Source: Nitrospira sp. (GTDB taxonomy: Bacteria > Nitrospirota > Nitrospiria > Nitrospirales > Nitrospiraceae). Taken from it: a DNA stretch of 64,000 nucleotides. Every line of letters begins with the position of its first letter. Position 1 is the first letter of the stretch. The stretch spans positions 1-64,000 of the forward strand of contig JAFEBI010000019.1 of assembly GCA_018242725.1 (NCBI GenBank). The letters are read 5' to 3'. Made by a program: the position numbers and the translations under genes. Shown here in pieces: positions 17,917-26,021 of the stretch. Under the pieces are notes generated by a model. It was not told the DNA's origin, ran no database searches, and was given only the letters and a program-made list of their open reading frames with translations.

Positions 17917-19161
17917 TCAGCGGTCGCATTCACCCATCACAATATCGTAGGTCCCGAAAATCGTGCAGGCATCGGAGATCATATAGCCTCTGGCCATATG
18001 ATCGAACGCACCCATATGGATGAACGATGGAGCACGAATCTTCAATCGATACGGCTTACCCCCACCCGTACTGACGATATGGAAACCCAGTTCCCCTTTG
18101 TGGGCTTCTGTGCCGCAATAAATTTCCCCTGGCGGAGCATCAAACCCCTGCGAAAACAGCTTGAATTGCTGAATCATGGCTTCCAAGTTCGTGAACACCC
18201 GTTCCTTCGGCGGCAGCGTGACGCTCGGGGCATCCGCCATGATGGGGCCTTCCTGCATCTGTTCCAGGCATTGTCGGATGATCTTGACGCTCTCGTACAG
18301 CTCCATCACCCGAATCCAATACCGATCATATGTATCGCCATTTTTTCCAACCGGCACGCTGAACTCACACTTCGGATACGCGCTATAGGGTTCATACTTG
18401 CGCAGGTCATAGTCCACGCCGGATCCACGCAACACAGGCCCGCTCAGCCCAAAATTAACGGCGTCTTCCGCAGAAATGACGGCGACCCCTTTGGTGCGTC
18501 CCAGCCAAATACGATTTTTTTCAAGAAACACCTGGTACTCATCGATCTTTGGTGGGAAATAGTCCAAAAACTGTTTCAGCTTGTCGATCAACGCAGGCGT
18601 CAAGTCGCGCTCGACCCCACCGATCCGATACCAGCTGGTCGTGAGACGGGCTCCGCACAGTTCATCAAACCAGTCCAGCAAGATTTCACGATCTCGAAAA
18701 CAATAGAAGAAGACGGTCATGGCACCAATATCGAGGGCCTGGGCACTCAGCCAAAATTGGTGACCGATGATGCGCTGGACTTCGGCGACAATCGTCCGTA
18801 AGTATTCCGCCCGCTCCGGCACTTGTAAATTTAGGAGCTTTTCAACGGCGCGGCAATAGGCAAAATTGTTGTACATCGCGCAGACATAGTCCAGTCGGTC
18901 GGTATGGGGAATGAACTGATGGTAGGTCCCATCTTCCGCAAGCTTTTCGACTCCTCGATGGAGATACCCCATCACCGGAGTTGACTTCACCAGCCGCTCT
19001 CCCTCCAACTCCAAAATGACCTTAAGAACACCGTGCGTACTGGGGTGCTGAGGCCCCATGTTGAGCAAAAGCTCCTCGGTCCGCAGGGTCGGAAGCGTTT
19101 CGCTTTCCGGGTGTTCCGGATTGACTTTATAAACGGTGGTTCTTTGATCTTCGAATGCCAT
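17917..19161 (-). CDS. nuoD: NADH-quinone oxidoreductase subunit D
   Basis: A quinone-site subunit of complex I of about 414 residues. The N-terminal LLLNMGPQHPSTHGVLK motif and the HRGVEKL segment are characteristic; the quinone-facing His of HPSTHG is present. The C-terminus ends in GECDR, as in typical NuoD. An in-frame TTG at 19170 would add three residues; the ATG at 19161 is preferred as the normal start codon. It is a separate gene from nuoC (no NuoCD fusion), 14 bases downstream of it. Confidence 0.94.
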   Translation of the reverse strand: MAFEDQRTTVYKVNPEHPESETLPTLRTEELLLNMGPQHPSTHGVLKVILELEGERLVKSTPVMGYLHRGVEKLAEDGTYHQFIPHTDRLDYVCAMYNNFAYCRAVEKLLNLQVPERAEYLRTIVAEVQRIIGHQFWLSAQALDIGAMTVFFYCFRDREILLDWFDELCGARLTTSWYRIGGVERDLTPALIDKLKQFLDYFPPKIDEYQVFLEKNRIWLGRTKGVAVISAEDAVNFGLSGPVLRGSGVDYDLRKYEPYSAYPKCEFSVPVGKNGDTYDRYWIRVMELYESVKIIRQCLEQMQEGPIMADAPSVTLPPKERVFTNLEAMIQQFKLFSQGFDAPPGEIYCGTEAHKGELGFHIVSTGGGKPYRLKIRAPSFIHMGAFDHMARGYMISDACTIFGTYDIVMGECDR

Positions 19162-19175
19162 ACCCGCCAAACGTC

Positions 19176-19673
19176 CTATCGGGGCACTTCATCCAAAAAG
19201 TCGAACGTGTCTCGCCAGCCTTTACCACGCAACGGAAAATCTTTTCGCAAGGGATATCCCTCGGTATAGTCATCCGGCATGAGAATACGGCGAAGATCCG
19301 GATGGTTTCGGAAGCGGATCCCCATCATATCGTAGACTTCACGCTCCATGAAGTCTGCCCCCTTCCAGAGATCCGTCAAAGAATCGACCACACAATCTGA
19401 CTCAGGCGCCCGAGTCTTAAGCCGAATCCGCTGACGTTTTCGAATCGAATAGAACTCCCAGACTACCTCAAATCGCTCTTCGTCATCAGGCCAATCCACA
19501 GAGCTCACATGGACGATATAGTCAAAATCCATCCCTGGATCATCGCGCAGAAATTGGGCGACCTCGCGAAGCTTGTCACGAGTCACCGTTACAGAGACAT
19601 CACCACGCCACTCACTGACGTTGGTCACGCCAACCGAGAACGTATGCTGAACCCGCAATAAGAGAGGATGCAT
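19176..19673 (-). CDS. nuoC: NADH-quinone oxidoreductase subunit C
   Basis: A 165-residue peripheral-arm subunit of complex I. The diagnostic block is DLWKGADFMEREVYDMMGIRF followed by HPDLRRILMPDDYTEGYPLRKDFP, the conserved 30-kDa-subunit signature. It stabilises the quinone-binding module with NuoD. It lies between nuoB and nuoD with short gaps on both sides. Confidence 0.94.
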   Translation of the reverse strand: MHPLLLRVQHTFSVGVTNVSEWRGDVSVTVTRDKLREVAQFLRDDPGMDFDYIVHVSSVDWPDDEERFEVVWEFYSIRKRQRIRLKTRAPESDCVVDSLTDLWKGADFMEREVYDMMGIRFRNHPDLRRILMPDDYTEGYPLRKDFPLRGKGWRDTFDFLDEVPR

Positions 19674-19682
19674 GACCGTTCG

Positions 19683-20210
19683 TCAAACCTTCAAATTCGC
19701 CTTCACCTGATCAGGCTGAGCCACAAACACCCGTTTTTGCATGATGCGCTCTTGCAACTTGAGGATACCGTCCAAGAGAGCTTCCGGGGTTGGGGGACAA
19801 CCAGGCACATAAATATCAACCGGAATAAAGCGGTCAACACCCTGCACAACAGAATAGCTATCGTAGATATTCCCGGATGTTGCACAAGAACCCATCGCAA
19901 TCACATACTTCGGCTCCGGCATTTGATCGTAGATTTTTCGGATGACCGGCGCCATCCGACGACAGACAGTTCCTGCCACGATCATCAGATCCGATTGCCG
20001 TGGCGACCCTCGAAACACTCCGGCTCCAAAGCGATCCATATCGTACCGCGAAGAGACAGCGGCCATCATTTCTATGGCACAGCAGGCGAGCCCAAAGGTC
20101 ATCGGCCATAGCGAGCCTTTTCTGGCCCAGTTTACGGCTTTTTCAAGAGATCCTGTAATGACGTCCGGAACCCCATCTTTCTCGTGGCGTCCCAGCTGGA
20201 TCAATCCCAT
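19683..20210 (-). CDS. nuoB: NADH-quinone oxidoreductase subunit B
   Basis: A 175-residue subunit carrying the terminal [4Fe-4S] cluster N2 of complex I. Ligands are in [18 protein letters not shown] and [15 protein letters not shown], including the adjacent-cysteine pair. The frame is open to 20279, but the start at 20210 ([13 protein letters not shown]) follows the nuoA stop and has GAGG about six bases upstream; the longer version would lie within nuoA. Confidence 0.94.
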   Translation of the reverse strand: MGLIQLGRHEKDGVPDVITGSLEKAVNWARKGSLWPMTFGLACCAIEMMAAVSSRYDMDRFGAGVFRGSPRQSDLMIVAGTVCRRMAPVIRKIYDQMPEPKYVIAMGSCATSGNIYDSYSVVQGVDRFIPVDIYVPGCPPTPEALLDGILKLQERIMQKRVFVAQPDQVKANLKV

Positions 20211-20217
20211 AAAATCC

Positions 20218-20601
20218 TCAATCCCACTCCAGAGCGCCTTTGCGCCAGGCATACACGTAGGCCACGACAAACAACCCAATAAAGATCAACATCTCGACCA
20301 ACCCGACGATCCCGATTTTGGTGAATACAACCGCCCATGGATAGAGAAAAATGACCTCAATGTCGAAAATGACAAACAACATCGCAAAAATGTAATACCT
20401 AACGGGGAACGGCATGCGGGCGTCCGAAAAAGGTTCGGCTCCACATTCGTAAGTCGATAATTTTTCAGGCTCAGGGTATCTTGGTTGTACAAAGTAGCTG
20501 ACCAATAACGTCAGCAGCCCCAAGACTAGCCCCATGAAAATAAAGAGAAAAATTGGGAAATACTTCGTCAGATATACAAGAAGAGCCTCTGATCCGCTCA
20601 T
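20218..20601 (-). CDS. nuoA: NADH-quinone oxidoreductase subunit A
   Basis: A 127-residue membrane subunit of complex I with three transmembrane helices. The conserved [20 protein letters not shown] loop, which reaches the quinone channel, and the following [13 protein letters not shown] helix are complete. First gene of the cluster. Upstream is a 578-base gap that should contain the operon promoter; a possible -35/-10 pair is about 60 bases upstream. Confidence 0.95.
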   Translation of the reverse strand: MSGSEALLVYLTKYFPIFLFIFMGLVLGLLTLLVSYFVQPRYPEPEKLSTYECGAEPFSDARMPFPVRYYIFAMLFVIFDIEVIFLYPWAVVFTKIGIVGLVEMLIFIGLFVVAYVYAWRKGALEWD

Positions 20602-20658
20602 ACGACTTTCTCTTGCAAGGCATTGACCTGAAAGACCATTCCAGGCGCAAAGGGTGGA

Positions 20659-20688
20659 ATATTAGTGCGCTGTTCTTTGGGATAGCAA
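20659..20688 (-). promoter_or_regulatory. candidate sigma-70-like promoter of the nuo operon
   Basis: On the minus strand TTGCTA (20688-20683) and TAATAT (20664-20659) are spaced by 18 bases, each matching four of six consensus positions, upstream of nuoA. The match is modest and another site may be used. Confidence 0.25.
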
Positions 20689-21113
20689 GAGAACAAAGGA
20701 CCTAAGCCCTGATCACCCGAAAGCCCTACAACACTTATGCGAGGAAGAGAATGGTGAAAAACTGATGAACTATTGAGAGGTTAGAAACTTACGAGCATGA
20801 CATCATGGGACGAATTGACCACTCACAGCTGCTCACTGGTTCGTGCGCTGCTAAGGTGAGCAGGCTTCGCCTGCTCCCATTCTGGCGTCAAAGGAGAAAA
20901 CGCCTTGGCTGCTCGTCGCCGATGAATCTGGGTTTCGATTCGGACCTTCTTAGGAAGCTCCTCAAAGACAAGGAGGTGCCCATCGGCCGCCTTCTCAGAC
21001 TGCATGCCGCTTATCAGGAAACGCCTCAAGGAATCGTACGGACCCAGCATGGCTAATACACTACCATCGGAAGGAAATGTCGGTCAAACCCCTTACAAAT
21101 TCGGTTCGAATTC
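20689..21113. other. intergenic region with one small hairpin, no convincing gene
   Basis: Open frames on both strands exist here but none has a ribosome binding site or a recognisable product. A perfect 8-bp stem with a 3-base loop lies at 20858-20876 (GAGCAGGC paired with GCCTGCTC). The region separates the leftward nuo operon from the rightward OmpA-domain gene, so it carries regulatory sequence, possibly with a remnant of an older gene. Confidence 0.4.
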
Positions 21114-21141
21114 TTGACAAGGCAGCGTTGTTTGCTATGGT
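21114..21141 (+). promoter_or_regulatory. sigma-70-type promoter of the OmpA-domain gene
   Basis: TTGACA (21114-21119, perfect -35) and TATGGT (21136-21141, -10, four of six) are separated by 16 bases. The -10 ends 38 bases before the ATG, and an AAGGA ribosome binding site follows. Confidence 0.55.
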
Positions 21142-21179
21142 CGTTGAAGCGACCGTGGCCTTGATAAGGACTCTCTACC

Positions 21180-22748
21180 ATGAAAATTACGATCTCCCTT
21201 CTCTTGGTTCTGTGCCCGGGAATGAGTCTCTCCCTTGATCAAGCTCTCGCCCAGGTCTCGAATCTCGATTCCGTTCGAATACTAGACGGAGGACTCTCCT
21301 TCGCCAGCGGAATGATTGAGAAAACCTCCCCGATCGACGGAACCGTGAACTTGATCACCGGTGACAATCAATCATCGGGGAATCGAATGCTCTTAGGAAA
21401 GGGAGACTCTCTCTATCTCAAGCTTGATAACCCTGCCGATGTGGAACCCGGAGATCTCTATACCGTATACCGACGGGTACGAAAGGTATTTCATCCGGTC
21501 ACTCGAGAATACCTTGGGTTCGTGGTGAATCGCTCCGCCGTTGTGAGGGTGACGGCTGCCGATCACGCCCTCACAACGGCAGAAATTGTGGTGAATTATG
21601 GGCCTGTGTCCCCCGGCGACCCGGTCACACGATTTAGGGATCCAGCGAATGATTCTACAAGCAACTCCGCACTGAACGCCTCCGACCTCGAAGGAATGAT
21701 TATTGAGCTTCAAGCGGACCGCACAATGACATTAGTTTCACAATCCAATGTTGTCTACATCGATCGTGGAAGTGAGGATGGACTGCAAAAGGGAGATCTG
21801 CTTGATATTCACCGATATAGCCCTGTGCTGCCGCCCAGAAAAATCGGACAGCTCAAAGTCTTGTCTACGGAGGCACACACAGCCGTCGCCAAAGTCCTAA
21901 GGGCAAATACCCGTATCATCAAGGGAGATCGGTTCAAGTTCGTCGGATCTCCTGAGCCCTCTACCCATCCTGTCGTCGCACTCACGCATGCATCTGCGGA
22001 GCAGAGTAATCCATCGCCTGTTAGACCAACTACCGATCTGGTCACTAGCAAGCTGACGGTACGGAATGCCTCCGGACAAAGTCGTCTCAATCTGGGCGAA
22101 CTAGCCAAGTTCTTGCGCTATGAATCAGGAGATGCCGCGATCAAGCCTGAGAATTATGCCGTGCTCGATCAGTTCATTGAATATTTGCGAACCAGCGGCG
22201 ATACCCGATTGATTCGAATTGAAGGTCATACCGATAACGTCGAAATCGGTCCCTCACTCAAGGCTCGTTATCCGAGTAATTGGGAACTGTCCAAGGTCCG
22301 CGCAAACGGTGTTCTTCGCTATCTTGTCGAGAAAGGCGGTATTGACTCAGCCAGGGTCACAGCCGTGGCCCTTGGGGACAGCAAGCCAACCGCGTCGAAT
22401 GAGATGGAAGAGGACCGCAAAAAGAATCGCCGTGTAGAGATCGTGCTGTATCTCGCCGAAGCCGATGCTTCGGAAGAGCCGACTCACATGCACACGTTGA
22501 GTACCAATGCTCCCGATTTGAATGCGCGTGGAAATCTCGATCAACAGAACCCCTCTACGCCTGCTTCGGATACTGGGAACCCTGTTATCCCAGGAACCGT
22601 GTCTGTGGACGATTCTTCGCGGACTTCCCAGACTGGATCTGGCAGTCGTGCTGATACTCCCGATACCGGCAGTCCTTCCACGCCGATGGAGCCGAATAAA
22701 CCAGGTACGGTTCAGCAACAACCAACAGGCGAAACATCGACAGAATAG
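21180..22748 (+). CDS. OmpA-domain envelope protein
   Basis: A 522-residue exported protein with a signal peptide ending after about residue 25 (QALAQV). The middle (30-260) has two similar segments with GDLYTVYRRVRKVFHP and GDLLDIHRYSP that resemble each other and probably form beta-rich repeats. An OmpA-like peptidoglycan-binding domain occupies about 325-425 (IEGHTDNVEIG, NWELSKVRANGVLRYL, NRRVEIVLY). The last hundred residues are low complexity, rich in Ser, Thr, Pro and Gly. It probably links the cell envelope to peptidoglycan. It has its own promoter. Confidence 0.82.
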   Translation: MKITISLLLVLCPGMSLSLDQALAQVSNLDSVRILDGGLSFASGMIEKTSPIDGTVNLITGDNQSSGNRMLLGKGDSLYLKLDNPADVEPGDLYTVYRRVRKVFHPVTREYLGFVVNRSAVVRVTAADHALTTAEIVVNYGPVSPGDPVTRFRDPANDSTSNSALNASDLEGMIIELQADRTMTLVSQSNVVYIDRGSEDGLQKGDLLDIHRYSPVLPPRKIGQLKVLSTEAHTAVAKVLRANTRIIKGDRFKFVGSPEPSTHPVVALTHASAEQSNPSPVRPTTDLVTSKLTVRNASGQSRLNLGELAKFLRYESGDAAIKPENYAVLDQFIEYLRTSGDTRLIRIEGHTDNVEIGPSLKARYPSNWELSKVRANGVLRYLVEKGGIDSARVTAVALGDSKPTASNEMEEDRKKNRRVEIVLYLAEADASEEPTHMHTLSTNAPDLNARGNLDQQNPSTPASDTGNPVIPGTVSVDDSSRTSQTGSGSRADTPDTGSPSTPMEPNKPGTVQQQPTGETSTE

Positions 22749-22873
22749 TCCCCTCTCACGGAAAATGGATTCCTCTTACTTCCTTGCCACAACATCCCTT
22801 CGGTTAATCCGTCCTGCTCCAGACAGATATCACACCCGGTGTCCTTCATAATTCCATACTGTTAGAATGCAGC

Positions 22874-25135
22874 ATGGTTCTCCAGGGTGCTTCGGCCTCG
22901 CAGCCGCAAACAGAGGCTCGGTTTGCGGATGTACTCGTTCCACGTCACATCACGAAGGCATTCACCTATCTCGTTCCATTTTCCATCGCTCAACGTATTC
23001 AAATCGGCAGTCTCGTCACGGTGCCATTCGGCCGATCCGTCTTAGAGGGAGTCGTGATTTCCATCAGCTCCCATCTCGCACCCGAGATGACGCCTACGTC
23101 TCTAAAGACGATTCTTTCGCTGGTCGAAGATCGGCACAATTCGACGATCTCTCCCGCCCTCCTCGAACTCTCTCACAAGATCGCACAATACTATGTGGCC
23201 CCATGGGGCCAATGCCTTCGATTACTCTGCCCTCCATCACTCATCTCCCCCACGCGCTATATCGCCACTCAGCTAGGCCGCACAGCTCTTGAAACAGGGA
23301 CCTGCCCAGAATCCCTGCGACCGACGCTGCAACGAATCGCTCACCGAGCCTCGGGAATCTTGTCATCCACACTCCAACCAACCCGACATGGCCATGCCTT
23401 GCGAGTGGTCGATCCCCTGATTGAGCGCTCATGGGTCAATCGCGTACCGTCGAACACAGGGCGTATCCAGGCTCGCAAGCAGCAGCGCATCCCCATGACT
23501 GAGCCAGAAGAACAACAAACACTGCCCCACGCTATAGTCGATACAAATCAACCTCACGAGATAGACCTCGCCTGGCGCACTCATCTCCGCCAATGCTTTC
23601 AGGCCGACCGCATGAAGAAAGTCGTTCTCCACGCTCCATGGCAACAACGGATAGCAAGACTTGCTGAGGCCATTCGTCAGGCGCATTCACACAACAGATC
23701 GACGATCGTGGTCTGCGGTGAAACGGCAAAAGCACGGTGGTTGACACAAATACTCGCACCACTCACTGGACTTGAAATTGTCTTTGCTCAGCTGCCCCGC
23801 TCGGCTCAAGGATGGGATCAGCATCGAGGCCCGACTCCATCCGTCGTCGTGGGAACCCGTTCAGTTGTCTTTACACAGCTCGATTCAGTCGGACTCATCT
23901 GGGTTGAAGGAGAAGAGGACTCAGCCCTCAAGGAACCCAAAGAGCCTCGATATCACGCCAGAGACGTGGCTTGCCTACGAGCGAAGGAGGATCGTGCCGT
24001 AGTGGTCCTTGCATCCGAACATCCATCTCTGGAATCAAATTTCGATACCGAAGCGGAAGTTCATCGGGTTCAGAAGGACAGAGCCCTTCAGCCGAAGATT
24101 GAGTTGGTCGATCTCGGCAAGGAATCGAGAGGAACCCTCCTGAGCCACAGCCTTCGCTCCGCGATGCGCGAGGCCCTAGAGCGCAAAAAACAAATCCTGC
24201 TGTTTCTCAATAGAAGAGGATACGCTAGAACGCTGATCTGTCGAGACTGTGGCTGGGTACCGCGCTGTCCTTCCTGCACGGTCGCACTCCCTTACTATCA
24301 AGAAGCCGGAAGCCTTACCTGTCGGTACTGCGGAGTTGCGGAACAGTTGCCTGAGGTCTGTCCCCTATGTCATGCCACCGCAGTGAGTCCCGTCGGTGAA
24401 GGTACTGAACGGGCCGAGGCTGAAGCTCATCGTTTGTTTCCTCATGCCACGATTGCGCGCCTCGACAGTGACACACTCCGCCGTCCATCCACCGCTCGCT
24501 CACTGTGGGAACGTGCGAGATCCGGATCATGCGATATTCTGATAGGGACGCAAGTACTCTTCTCTCATGAGCCCCTTCCACAGCACCATGTAGTGGGAAT
24601 TCTTCAAGCCGATTCCGGATTACATGTCTCGGATTTTCGAGCTGCGGAGCGGACGTACCACCTCCTTGTTGATGCGGCAAGCTTGGCGTACCCGGCCTCC
24701 GCTGGAGGGCAAGTCATCCTGCAAACTCGTCTCCCTTCCCACCACTCCGTACAAGCTCTTGTATCGGGGGATCCGCATCAGTTCTACAATGAGGAACTCA
24801 TTGCGCGGCGGCTTCTCAATTATCCACCGGTGTGCCACATAGCCGATCTTACCGTCGCCGGGCACAATACGATCCTCGTCGAAGAGGCCGCCACCCGCTG
24901 GGCCGCAACCCTTCAACAACAGACCTCTGTCGAAGAACATCTTGTCGTTCTAGGACCGGTCCCGACGCTGGGGAAACGGCTTCGAGGGCAGCATCACCGT
25001 CGGCTCCTAGTGAAGGGAGCTGATCCCGACCTCCTCGCACATCGGCTCTGGGATTCTGTTGAGAGCATGGAAAAACAATACCGACAGAGACAGATCAAAT
25101 TCGTTGTCGATATGGACCCGGTAGAGGGTGGATAA
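22874..25135 (+). CDS. priA: PriA-like primosomal protein with degenerate ATPase motifs
   Basis: A 753-residue homologue of PriA, which recognises stalled forks and reloads the replicative helicase. Conserved: the N-terminal 3'-DNA-binding domain (FADVLVPRHITKAFTYLVP), the PRYHARDVACLRA segment, and eight zinc-binding cysteines (456, 459, 465, 468, 483, 486, 496, 499). Missing: the Walker A GSGKT (the place, about 252-260, reads LHAPWQQRI), the DEEH box (about 344-349, VEGEED), and the QVAGRAGR arginine motif (about 600-611, DAASLAYPASAG). It is therefore probably a fork-binding and loading factor without helicase activity, as reported for actinobacterial PriA. Frame and length are intact, so it is not simply a pseudogene. 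Confidence 0.85.
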   Translation: MVLQGASASQPQTEARFADVLVPRHITKAFTYLVPFSIAQRIQIGSLVTVPFGRSVLEGVVISISSHLAPEMTPTSLKTILSLVEDRHNSTISPALLELSHKIAQYYVAPWGQCLRLLCPPSLISPTRYIATQLGRTALETGTCPESLRPTLQRIAHRASGILSSTLQPTRHGHALRVVDPLIERSWVNRVPSNTGRIQARKQQRIPMTEPEEQQTLPHAIVDTNQPHEIDLAWRTHLRQCFQADRMKKVVLHAPWQQRIARLAEAIRQAHSHNRSTIVVCGETAKARWLTQILAPLTGLEIVFAQLPRSAQGWDQHRGPTPSVVVGTRSVVFTQLDSVGLIWVEGEEDSALKEPKEPRYHARDVACLRAKEDRAVVVLASEHPSLESNFDTEAEVHRVQKDRALQPKIELVDLGKESRGTLLSHSLRSAMREALERKKQILLFLNRRGYARTLICRDCGWVPRCPSCTVALPYYQEAGSLTCRYCGVAEQLPEVCPLCHATAVSPVGEGTERAEAEAHRLFPHATIARLDSDTLRRPSTARSLWERARSGSCDILIGTQVLFSHEPLPQHHVVGILQADSGLHVSDFRAAERTYHLLVDAASLAYPASAGGQVILQTRLPSHHSVQALVSGDPHQFYNEELIARRLLNYPPVCHIADLTVAGHNTILVEEAATRWAATLQQQTSVEEHLVVLGPVPTLGKRLRGQHHRRLLVKGADPDLLAHRLWDSVESMEKQYRQRQIKFVVDMDPVEGG

Positions 25136-25137
25136 CG

Positions 25138-25557
25138 TCACACGACTTTCCTTTTCCTCGAGTGAGCTATCGACGTCCTGGTTGGTGCATCGTCGGGCAA
25201 GGGTTGATCTGTTCGCCACGCCCGTTTGAACAAGCCATAAGAAAACGAAATCCAAAATACGGAAGAGAACAGACCCAGCACAACCGCTGAAAGAACTGTT
25301 CCCATCTCGGCCTCAGGGAGCGATTCTGACGGGCCCTTGAGTTGAATCATCAACACCACCGGCCACGCAAAGCTTTCCAGTCCGAGTAACAATGTCGCCC
25401 ACGCCCAAATTTCGGTAATCGACTTCGCCTTTAGCCAAAGAAAGCCCCCCACGACGAGCGCCCATCCGAGCACAACGACCGGAGCAACTGTTCCCCAAAT
25501 CAGCCAGAACCCGACAACAGCTACAAGGATCCCCAAAAGGCAATTCAGCAGTCTCAT
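25138..25557 (-). CDS. small membrane protein of unknown function
   Basis: A 139-residue protein with about four transmembrane helices (around residues 5-22, 24-44, 52-72 and 86-110) and a short basic C-terminal tail (RKRKVV). I recognise no family. It is convergent with priA, the two stops being two bases apart, and stands alone upstream of the next leftward signalling genes. Continuous hydrophobic helices in a sensible pattern support a real gene. The start has only a weak ribosome binding site. Confidence 0.6.
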   Translation of the reverse strand: MRLLNCLLGILVAVVGFWLIWGTVAPVVVLGWALVVGGFLWLKAKSITEIWAWATLLLGLESFAWPVVLMIQLKGPSESLPEAEMGTVLSAVVLGLFSSVFWISFSYGLFKRAWRTDQPLPDDAPTRTSIAHSRKRKVV

Positions 25558-25649
25558 AGATATGAACCACGCTCACTGAACGGGGCCCGAGTCTGACGGG
25601 ATTGCCATACGATGTCAACGCAAAGAAAATGAACGCACGGAAGGGTTGG

Positions 25650-26021
25650 TTAGTTCATCACCTCGGCAGCGACCGCATCAAGGAGAGCTTGGAGCTCAAA
25701 TGGCTTTTGAAGTGTCCGCCTTGCTCCCAGCATGGTTGCCACATCAAGAAAATTAGGGACGCTGACCCTATCAGTTCCTCCGGTCATGGCGATGATCCGA
25801 GAATCTGGAAACTCACATCTAAGCGCCACAATGGCCTCCAATCCGTCCTGATCCGGCATAAGGATATCCATGAGGACAAGGTCGGCGGATTTTTCGCGAT
25901 AGCGCTCAAGTCCCTCTTTCCCGTCACAGGCCTCTTCGACAGAGTACCCCGCCCCCTCCAAGGTGTCACGGATCAGCTGGCGGATTTGGTCTTGATCGTC
26001 AACGATGAGGACCGACAACAT
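25650..26021 (-). CDS. single-domain response regulator
   Basis: About 123 residues forming one receiver domain: LIVDDQDQ acidic pocket, LVLMDILMPDQDGLE phosphoacceptor, IAMTGG switch residue and LQKPFE lysine are all intact. No output domain. The chosen ATG at 26021 begins exactly at the domain; the open frame further upstream lies inside the preceding gene. It overlaps the stop of the five-PAS HisKA protein by 23 bases, so the two are translationally coupled and probably partners. Confidence 0.85.
   Translation of the reverse strand: MLSVLIVDDQDQIRQLIRDTLEGAGYSVEEACDGKEGLERYREKSADLVLMDILMPDQDGLEAIVALRCEFPDSRIIAMTGGTDRVSVPNFLDVATMLGARRTLQKPFELQALLDAVAAEVMN

Noticed and set aside
20823..21050. 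Open frames on both strands in the gap upstream of nuoA
   Set aside because: No ribosome binding site, no recognisable domain, overlapping frames on opposite strands; treated as non-coding.
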